DNA of 45,813 nt. It comes from an uncultured Bacilli bacterium. Lineage in GTDB: Bacteria > Bacillota_I > Bacilli_A > RF39 > UBA660. The stretch lies in contig CALVSO010000011.1 in assembly GCA_944359055.1 (NCBI GenBank), positions 1 through 45,813 on the forward strand. The letters run 5' to 3'. The position numbers were made by a program, and so were the translations under genes. Below, piece by piece: positions 8,288 through 13,882 of the stretch (position 1 is the stretch's first letter; every line of letters starts with the position of its first letter). The notes under the pieces were generated by a model. The model searched no databases. It saw nothing but the letters and a program-made list of their open reading frames with translations, and was not told where the DNA came from.

Positions 8288-8320
8288 TAAAAACACCGAT
8301 CAATTTTGAACGGTGTTTTC
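8288..8320. terminator. Hairpin of unit D
   Basis: AAAACACCG/CGGTGTTTT stem with inner CAA/TTG pairs. The downstream GTGTTTTCTC (8314-8323) also pairs perfectly over ten bases with GAGAAAACAC (8337-8346), the clearest example of the alternative fold. Confidence 0.7.
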
Positions 8321-8445
8321 TCTAAATAATTATGTTGAGAAAACACTTAACAATGCAAATTAAATGTATCTCTTTTTTTAACATATGAATTAATTGTATT
8401 AATAATTTTTATCATCAAAAATCATTAATATGGAGGTGATCTTCT

Positions 8446-8529
8446 ATGATTAAAAAATTTATAGAAAGGTTTATGAATGCAACTAATTGTAAAATTTTAT
8501 ACAAATTTAAAATCCACAATACTAATTAA
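8446..8529 (+). CDS. 27-aa basic peptide of cassette D
   Basis: Homologous to the other cassette peptides through FIERFMNATN and KILY, but with one Cys, a basic middle and no SP ending. SD GGAGGTGATC, five bases before ATG. No consensus rightward promoter is visible, so expression may need a neighbouring cassette. Amphipathic-helix-like; unknown function. Confidence 0.5.
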   Translation: MIKKFIERFMNATNCKILYKFKIHNTN

Positions 8530-8544
8530 TTCATATCTATATGC

Positions 8545-8573
8545 ATTTTACTATAAATTAACATCACTGTCAA
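8545..8573 (-). promoter_or_regulatory. Leftward promoter of unit D
   Basis: TTGACA (complement of 8568-8573), 17-bp spacer, TAAAAT (complement of 8545-8550). Confidence 0.82.
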
Positions 8574-8602
8574 TAGAAATTCGCAAAATAATTAATTTAT
8601 AG

Positions 8603-8631
8603 TTGATTTTTATATTAAATTAATTTATAAT
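8603..8631 (+). promoter_or_regulatory. Rightward promoter of unit E
   Basis: TTGATT (8603-8608), 17-bp spacer, TATAAT (8626-8631). Confidence 0.78.
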
Positions 8632-8706
8632 TAATTTAGAGATATGTTTAATAGTTAGGTGTTTTACTCTATTTTTAAATTATTTTAAAGATGGAGGTGA
8701 TGTTCT

Positions 8707-8796
8707 ATAAATAATAAATTTGTAGAAAGGTTTAATTCTCATGGAATTAGTAGTTATTTATATAACTATTGTATTTTATACAATTCTAGTCCTTAA
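8707..8796 (+). pseudogene. Peptide gene of cassette E with ATA in place of the start codon
   Basis: In frame after GGAGGTGAT, the codons read (I)NNKFVERFNSHGISS, then YCILYNSSP and the usual TAA. The frame is fully open and the end is identical to unit C's, but the start is ATA; the only nearby ATG (8700) gives a four-codon frame. Either a recent loss-of-function change or weak ATA initiation. Confidence 0.5.
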
Positions 8797-8817
8797 AAAT
8801 AAGGATTAATCTTAAAC

Positions 8818-8850
8818 GAAAACACCGATTCTTCTTTGAACGGTGTTTTC
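8818..8850. terminator. Bidirectional terminator of unit E
   Basis: GAAAACACCG/CGGTGTTTTC stem. The 3' arm extended (GTGTTTTCTC) also pairs perfectly with GAGAAAACAC (8868-8877). Confidence 0.75.
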
Positions 8851-8933
8851 TCAACAAAACATAATTAGAGAAAACACTTAACAGCCAAAATTAAATGTAT
8901 CTCTTTTTTTAATATATGAAATAATTCATATCT
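8818..8933 (-). ncRNA. Predicted counter-transcript RNA of unit E
   Basis: About 115 nt from the promoter at 8940-8968 to the shared hairpin, same architecture as B and C. Its persistence beside a peptide gene without ATG fits an RNA that is kept for its own sake or a peptide gene that was lost recently. Confidence 0.5.
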
Positions 8934-8939
8934 ATATAC

Positions 8940-8968
8940 ATTTTACTATAAATTAATTATTTTGTCAA
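8940..8968 (-). promoter_or_regulatory. Leftward promoter of unit E
   Basis: TTGACA (complement of 8963-8968), 17-bp spacer, TAAAAT (complement of 8940-8945). Confidence 0.84.
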
Positions 8969-8971
8969 ACA

Positions 8972-9655
8972 TTATTTATTATTTTTTTCATCGCTTATTA
9001 TTTTGCCATCTTCTAAAGTAATTATTCTATCGGCACATAGAGCTAAATTATGATCATGAGTAATCATAATAATAGTTTGTTTATATTTTTGATTAGATAG
9101 TTTTAATAATTCAATTATTTCACGTCCTGCTTTACTATCCAAGTTACCAGTTGGTTCATCAGCTAATAATAAAGCCGGTCTATTCATTAAAGCTCTACCA
9201 ATACTAACTCTTTGTTGTTGGCCACCAGATAATTCATTAGGTAAATGATTTACTCTTTTACTTAATCCTAATGTTTCAATTATTTCATTTAAATATTTTT
9301 CATCTGGTTTTTTATTATCTAATAAAATTGGTAAAGTTATATTTTCTTTGATATTTAATATTGGAATCAAATTATAAAATTGATAAATTAAACCTACTTG
9401 ACGACGACGGAATATTGCTAAGTTAGTTTCGTTTAATTTATATACATCAACTCCATCAACAAATACTTTTCCACTTGTTGGTCTATCTACACCACCTAAA
9501 ATATGTAATAAAGTTGATTTACCTGAACCACTACTTCCAACTATTGCAATAAACTCACCTTTTTCAACTGAAAAGCTAACATTATCTAAAGCTTTTACTA
9601 AAGTTTCTCCTTTACCATAATTTTTGCACAAATTTTCTACTTTTAATATTTCCAT
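8972..9655 (-). CDS. ABC transporter ATP-binding protein (BceA/LolD/MacB type)
   Basis: 227 residues, the typical length. Walker A GSSGSGKST (40-48), Q-loop near YQFYN, signature LSGGQQQR (142-149), Walker B LLLADEP with catalytic Glu near 167, D-loop GNLDS and switch His in MITHDH. It energises the FtsX-type permeases encoded next on the same strand. Only one ATPase serves two permease genes. SD aaggag; own regulator box and -10 upstream, so it can be induced separately from the kinase. Confidence 0.93.
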   Translation of the reverse strand: MEILKVENLCKNYGKGETLVKALDNVSFSVEKGEFIAIVGSSGSGKSTLLHILGGVDRPTSGKVFVDGVDVYKLNETNLAIFRRRQVGLIYQFYNLIPILNIKENITLPILLDNKKPDEKYLNEIIETLGLSKRVNHLPNELSGGQQQRVSIGRALMNRPALLLADEPTGNLDSKAGREIIELLKLSNQKYKQTIIMITHDHNLALCADRIITLEDGKIISDEKNNK

Positions 9656-9676
9656 ACTATTTCTCCTTCCAAGATA

Positions 9677-9730
9677 ATTATATTAAATAATTATTACAAT
9701 TAAATGACTAAATTAATTACAATTTCGTCA
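9677..9730 (-). promoter_or_regulatory. Response-regulator box and promoter of the ABC ATPase
   Basis: TTACAATTTCGTCA (9717-9730), AAATGACT (9702-9709) and -10 TATAAT (complement of 9677-9682), at the same 40 and 25 bp offsets as at the two permeases. The box overlaps the stop codon of the sensor kinase gene. Confidence 0.75.
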
Positions 9731-10885
9731 CAAATTATTTTTATATAGCTTAATTATAAAAGTACTGCCAACGCCTTCTTTAGAAGATACCTCAATTAAA
9801 CCATTTTGTAAATTAATTATTTTTTTAGACATATTAAGTCCAATTCCAATACTTTCTTTATTATGATTTCCTTTATAAAATCTTTCAAAAATATGTTTAA
9901 TATCTTTTTTACTAATACCTACACCATTATCAACTATTTTTATTTCGGTATAAAGAGGATTAGTACTACCAATTATTTCTATTTTATCAAGAGTATGTTC
10001 ACATGCATTTTTAATTATATTAAGTAATGCTTCAACAGTCCAATTAATATCAACATTTAAATTAACATCTTCAATATTTTTAGTTAATTTAATATTTTTT
10101 AGTTCTAATAAAACATTAATTGGTTCAATAGCTTTATCTATCAATTCTCTTAAACTTATTTTTTCTTTTTTTAATTTAATTGTTCCACTTTCTAGTCTTG
10201 ATAATTTAAGTAAACTAGTTACTAACCATTCAATTCGTTCAATTTGATTCTTATTTTTAATTAAAAATTCTTTTTTAATATTTTCATTTGATTCATTAGT
10301 TAAAATATCATTTATCATATACATACTAGTTAAAGGTGTTTTAATTTGATGAGATATATCTTGTAAGGTTTCTTCTAAATACTTTTTTTCCTTTATTAAC
10401 AATTCACTTTGTTCTTTTAATTTAATAGTCATTTTATATATATCATTTTTTAAATTACTGATATCGCCTTCACAATAATCTTTAATATCTATAGAATAAT
10501 CACCATTTAAAATATTGTTCATATATTTATCAATTTTACCTATTTTTTTATAAATATTTCTAATATAAAGAAAATTAATTATAAATAATAATAAAGCACT
10601 TATTAAACAATATAATAAAATAATAATATTGTTATTTTTAATAGTAATCAAATTATATTCTTTTATTAGATTATTACCTATTTCATAATTATCTTTAATT
10701 AAATAACTTGATATTATATCTTCTTTTAAATTAGGATATTTTGTTAATAAATTACCAATGAAATAACTTTCATTATCAATTATCTTTTGTTCATAACTAT
10801 TATTAATTATATTGGAAATCAAAAAGTAAAATAAAATAATAATCAAAATAGCTATAAAATTGACAATAAAATATTTTTTATTCAT
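9728..10885 (-). CDS. Membrane sensor histidine kinase of the peptide-resistance module
   Basis: TM1 (about 7-30), a short extracellular segment of about 55 residues, TM2 (about 86-112), HAMP-like region, HisKA with phospho-acceptor His in DISHQIKTPLTS (near 180), then an HATPase domain with N, G1 (DNGVGISK), F (FERFYKG) and G2 (GIGLNMSK) boxes. It phosphorylates the adjacent regulator. The sensing loop is longer than in true BceS intramembrane kinases, so it may detect the ligand itself or through the transporter. ATG at 10885 chosen because GGTGAT lies just before it; GTG 10894 and ATG 10891 are possible. The start lies inside the regulator gene, indicating coupling. Confidence 0.9.
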   Translation of the reverse strand: MNKKYFIVNFIAILIIILFYFLISNIINNSYEQKIIDNESYFIGNLLTKYPNLKEDIISSYLIKDNYEIGNNLIKEYNLITIKNNNIIILLYCLISALLLFIINFLYIRNIYKKIGKIDKYMNNILNGDYSIDIKDYCEGDISNLKNDIYKMTIKLKEQSELLIKEKKYLEETLQDISHQIKTPLTSMYMINDILTNESNENIKKEFLIKNKNQIERIEWLVTSLLKLSRLESGTIKLKKEKISLRELIDKAIEPINVLLELKNIKLTKNIEDVNLNVDINWTVEALLNIIKNACEHTLDKIEIIGSTNPLYTEIKIVDNGVGISKKDIKHIFERFYKGNHNKESIGIGLNMSKKIINLQNGLIEVSSKEGVGSTFIIKLYKNNL

Positions 10886-11543
10886 TATCATCACCTATTT
10901 TATACCCTATTCCCCTTACTGTTTTAATAATTTTAGGATTAGTTACATCATCTTCTATTTTTTCTCTTATTCTTTTAATATAAACGGTTAAAGTATTATC
11001 ATAAACATATTCTTCATTAACATCCCAAATATCGGCTAAAATCTTTTCACGAGTAAATACTTGATTAGGATTAAGAGCTAAAGTTAACAATATTTTATAT
11101 TCTAAAGCAGTTAAATTAACATCTACACCATTTTTAAATACTTTAGCCTGTTTTAAATCAATTGTAATATTTTTTATTTTTATAACATCATAATTATTAT
11201 TTCTTCTTAAAACATTTTTAATTCTTGATATTAATTCTCTTGTTTTAAATGGTTTAGTCACATAATCATCGGCTCCCATATCTAATCCCATAACTATTGA
11301 AGGCTCTAAATCATTAGCTGTTAAAAATATAATTGGAATATTTTTAATTTCTTTTATTTTTTTAAATAAATCAAAACCATTAGTATCAGGTAAATTAATA
11401 TCTAACAAAATTAAAGAAACATTATCTAATTTTTCTAAACAATCATTTCCAATTGCTTCAACAACTTCAAAATTTTCATATTCTAAACAATATTTTAAAC
11501 CACTTCTTATAGTAGCATCATCTTCGACAATTAATATTTTCAT
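10878..11543 (-). CDS. OmpR/PhoB-family response regulator
   Basis: 221 residues. Receiver domain with acidic pocket ED7-D9, phospho-acceptor Asp48 (LLLDIN), Thr75 and Lys97 (TKPF), then a winged-helix DNA-binding domain (about 125-218) ending TVRGIGYKIG. Partner of the overlapping kinase. It probably binds the TGACA-N4-TGTAA-like boxes upstream of the ATPase, both permeases and its own gene, and so controls the transporter. Confidence 0.92.
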   Translation of the reverse strand: MKILIVEDDATIRSGLKYCLEYENFEVVEAIGNDCLEKLDNVSLILLDINLPDTNGFDLFKKIKEIKNIPIIFLTANDLEPSIVMGLDMGADDYVTKPFKTRELISRIKNVLRRNNNYDVIKIKNITIDLKQAKVFKNGVDVNLTALEYKILLTLALNPNQVFTREKILADIWDVNEEYVYDNTLTVYIKRIREKIEDDVTNPKIIKTVRGIGYKIGDDNE

Positions 11544-11559
11544 AATTTCACCTAATTAA

Positions 11560-11602
11560 ATTATACACTAAATATTAATAAAATGATATGACAATTTTGT
11601 AA
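11560..11602 (-). promoter_or_regulatory. Promoter and regulator box of the response-regulator gene
   Basis: -10 TATAAT (complement of 11560-11565) with a box TGACAATTTTGTAA at 11589-11602. The box-to--10 distance is 29 bp, not 40, so regulation differs from the transporter genes; autoregulation is likely. Confidence 0.62.
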
Positions 11603-11626
11603 TTAAAATTGCCATTCAATTTTTAT

Positions 11627-11654
11627 TTGACATTTAAGCTAATTAATATATAAT
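11627..11654 (+). promoter_or_regulatory. Promoter of the kinase-fold gene
   Basis: TTGACA (11627-11632), 16-bp spacer, TATAAT (11649-11654), divergent from the response-regulator promoter. The leader is only about ten bases. Confidence 0.78.
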
Positions 11655-11671
11655 ATTTCTTGGTGATTTTT

Positions 11672-12433
11672 ATGAATATTATAAATATTACTGAAGACGA
11701 TTTAAACAAAATGAAAATCTTATTCGATGATAGTTATGAAAGTATTGTATATTTACAAAATAATAAAGTATTTAAAATTTTTAGAAGAAAAGATGAATAT
11801 AAAAACTATGCTCAATATGATACTGATATTCTACAAAATAAAAGAAATAAATTAGAATACTTGGATACTATCAATTTAAGTGAGAATTTTATTAAAGCTA
11901 AAGAATTAATTTTTATAAATGGTGAATTTAGAGGTTATACAATGGACTTTATATCTTTTTCTACTTTAGATGATTTTATATTCAAAAATCGTAAAACAAA
12001 AATAGCATTATTGAAAATAGTTAAGCAATTAATAGATGAAGCTCATAAACATGACATTATTTTGGGAGATCTTAATACTTCTAACGTTTTAATTAATAAT
12101 GATAAAGTTTATATTTGTGATTTAGATAATTCAACAATAAGTCAATATAAAACAGATAGTTTTCCAAAAGCATTGACTCACGAATATTTAAAAATTTTAC
12201 CATTAGATGAAAGAATAGATTGGTTTTTATATAATATAGTAGTTTTATATATGTTTTATCATCGTATTCCAATGGTAATTTTAAACAAAAGAATAATGGC
12301 AGATACATCATTAAGAAAAAATAAAGAATTATGGATTTTATATAATCAATTTTTAGATTTTAACAACAAACAATATACACCACCAGATTTTTTAGAAGTA
12401 ATTGAAAAACAAAAAAGATTTTTCTTATTCTAG
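11672..12433 (+). CDS. Protein-kinase-fold protein
   Basis: 253 residues resembling eukaryotic-like or aminoglycoside-type kinases: VFKIFRR with the candidate ATP-binding Lys near residue 30, a catalytic loop HDIILGDLNTSNVLI (Asp and Asn present) near 130-145, and a DFG-like CDLDN shortly after. No transmembrane or sensor domain follows. The substrate is unknown. ATG at 11672 chosen because GGTGAT lies just ahead and a TTG start at 11660 would coincide with the transcription start. Divergent from the two-component module and convergent with the next gene, overlapping it by four bases. Confidence 0.65.
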   Translation: MNIINITEDDLNKMKILFDDSYESIVYLQNNKVFKIFRRKDEYKNYAQYDTDILQNKRNKLEYLDTINLSENFIKAKELIFINGEFRGYTMDFISFSTLDDFIFKNRKTKIALLKIVKQLIDEAHKHDIILGDLNTSNVLINNDKVYICDLDNSTISQYKTDSFPKALTHEYLKILPLDERIDWFLYNIVVLYMFYHRIPMVILNKRIMADTSLRKNKELWILYNQFLDFNNKQYTPPDFLEVIEKQKRFFLF

Positions 12434-12444
12434 AAAATCTTTTT
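12412..12444. terminator. Bidirectional terminator between convergent genes
   Basis: AAAAAGATTTT/AAAATCTTTTT, a perfect 11-bp stem over both stop codons, with T runs on each side. Confidence 0.8.
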
Positions 12445-12939
12445 TAATATACCAAATGATAATATCATCATAATTATGCCAGCCATCAAAACACCTAACA
12501 TAGCTGCAATAGCTGATTTTTTCTTATTCATTCCTAATAATGATGCTAAGAAGCATCCTGTCCAAGCGCCTGTTCCAGGCAAAGGAATACCAACAAATAA
12601 TAACAATCCTAAATAACCATATTTATCTAATTGTTCTCTTTTACTTAAACATTTATTTTCTATTTTAGTAATAATCTTATCAAATAAATTAATTTTTCTT
12701 AACAACTTAAATATTAATTCTAAAAAATATAAAGCAATTGGAATAACCATTATATTACCAATTAAACAAATAATAAAACTATTTCTAGGATCCATATTTA
12801 ATAAAGCAGCAGCTAAAATACCACCTCTTAATTCTAAAATCGGCATCATCGATATTAAAAATATTAATATTTCTTTACCATAACTAATATTAGTTATTCC
12901 GCCAAATAAATTTATAAATATCTCAACTATCTTTTCCAT
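12430..12939 (-). CDS. Putative small multidrug export protein (COG2426-like)
   Basis: 169 residues, about five TM segments. MMPILELRGGILAA and the GIPLPGTGAWTGCFLASLLGM loop are hallmarks of the Sm_multidrug_ex (PF06695) membrane family, whose substrate is poorly known. Its ATG overlaps the upstream stop codon (TAATG), so it is translationally coupled to the lipoprotein before it. Last gene of the tex-led run. Confidence 0.8.
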   Translation of the reverse strand: MEKIVEIFINLFGGITNISYGKEILIFLISMMPILELRGGILAAALLNMDPRNSFIICLIGNIMVIPIALYFLELIFKLLRKINLFDKIITKIENKCLSKREQLDKYGYLGLLLFVGIPLPGTGAWTGCFLASLLGMNKKKSAIAAMLGVLMAGIIMMILSFGILKKIF

Positions 12940-13466
12940 TATTTAACTCCTTGTACTAAATCATTATAAATATTATATAATTCTTCTTTTTCTTCTTCAT
13001 TTAATATAACGTTATTGGAATTAACTGTTCCATAATGATTATCAATTATTTTACCTTCTTTAACAAAATAAACATCAGGAACTGATAATACTTTTTGATC
13101 ATCTTCATTAGTTTGTAAATAATCATTTAATATACCAATCATTTTAGCAAAACTTTCACTTTCTTCAATATTACTAGGATTATAGTAATATAATTCTAAC
13201 TTATTTTCTTTAGCTACTTCTAACAATGTTTCAACAACTGAACGTGTCATTCCGTCATTAGTAATACCAAAAAACAATATTCCTGTATCATTCTCTAAAA
13301 ATGTTACAACCTCGTCAATATTTAAATATCTAATATTATAATTACTATCTATATTTACTTCAATATTAGAATCATTTAAAGCTTCATATTCTTCTTTAAA
13401 TTTATTAATATCATTTTTATTACTACATCCTACTAATAATAAAATAATCAATAATAACTTTTTCAT
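12939..13466 (-). CDS. Thioredoxin-fold-like lipoprotein without CxxC
   Basis: 175 residues. Lipoprotein signal with lipobox LLVGC (Cys14). The predicted strand-helix-strand pattern (TGILFFGITNDGMTRSVVETL, then LELYYYNPSNI and VPDVYFVKEGKII) is that of thioredoxin-like proteins, but the position of the redox CxxC is NDGM, so it cannot act as a normal disulfide oxidoreductase. Surface-anchored; role unknown. Cotranscribed with the neighbouring lipoprotein and membrane gene. Confidence 0.66.
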   Translation of the reverse strand: MKKLLLIILLLVGCSNKNDINKFKEEYEALNDSNIEVNIDSNYNIRYLNIDEVVTFLENDTGILFFGITNDGMTRSVVETLLEVAKENKLELYYYNPSNIEESESFAKMIGILNDYLQTNEDDQKVLSVPDVYFVKEGKIIDNHYGTVNSNNVILNEEEKEELYNIYNDLVQGVK

Positions 13467-13473
13467 TTTTCAC

Positions 13474-13878
13474 CTACTCACAAGTATATCCTAATTCTTT
13501 TAATGCTTTTACTAAATCTGTTCTACTTTGTTTAACATTTAATTTATCTAATACTTCTTTATTACTATCTAAAGGTACACTATATTCTATTTTGTATTCA
13601 GTTTCCTCATCTACTAAAATATTATATTCTAAATTAGAAAATTTATTTTGAGTTTCAATTGATAATTTAATAGAAGATATAGTATTACTGCTACCAATAT
13701 TATCGTAAGTAATTTTTAAATCATCAATAATATCATTTTTAAATCCAAATGTATAAGTTGTTATAGAAGTTAAATCATCAGCTGTTTCCTTTTTTTCACA
13801 ACTTTTAACCAAATAACCACTATTTTCAAAGCAACCAGTTAACATAAAACAACTTAATAATACAATTATTTTCTTCAT
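13474..13878 (-). CDS. Small lipoprotein of unknown function
   Basis: 134 residues, with a signal peptide and lipobox LTGC (Cys16). The mature part has two further Cys residues, one near the start (KSCEKK) and one second to last, which could form a disulfide, and beta-rich sequence somewhat like YehR/DUF1307 lipoproteins; that resemblance is weak. Starts four bases after tex ends. Confidence 0.6.
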   Translation of the reverse strand: MKKIIVLLSCFMLTGCFENSGYLVKSCEKKETADDLTSITTYTFGFKNDIIDDLKITYDNIGSSNTISSIKLSIETQNKFSNLEYNILVDEETEYKIEYSVPLDSNKEVLDKLNVKQSRTDLVKALKELGYTCE

Positions 13879-13882
13879 AAAA

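Larger units (their letters stand above)
8288..8538 (-). ncRNA. Predicted leftward RNA of unit D
   Basis: From the promoter at 8545-8573 to the hairpin it would be about 250 nt. In contrast to the other units it would run antisense through the entire peptide ORF, a classical antisense arrangement. Confidence 0.4.
8281..8573. repeat. Rearranged peptide cassette, unit D
   Basis: It has the hairpin, the leader-like block (8337-8374) and a perfect leftward promoter, but no rightward promoter or leader. The peptide ORF lies instead between the two halves of the palindrome: CATATGAATTAATT (8383-8396) is separated from AATTAATTCATATC (8524-8537) by about 130 bp. This order (terminator first, ORF second) is found only here and suggests an insertion or recombination between cassettes. 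Confidence 0.75.
8590..8971. repeat. Convergent-promoter peptide cassette, unit E
   Basis: Full cassette in the same layout as B and C, again ending at a gene boundary: its leftward -35 lies within ten bases of the ATPase stop codon. The peptide start codon reads ATA instead of ATG. Confidence 0.85.

Noticed and set aside
4604..8971. Insertion sequence or ordinary MITE
   Set aside because: No transposase and no clear target-site duplication at the outer ends. Conserved promoters, SD and ORF argue for a gene cassette, though mobility cannot be excluded.
4604..8971. Classical riboswitch or T-box leaders for the permeases
   Set aside because: No T-box or known aptamer core, the cassettes have terminators in both directions, and each permease has its own promoter downstream of the cassettes.
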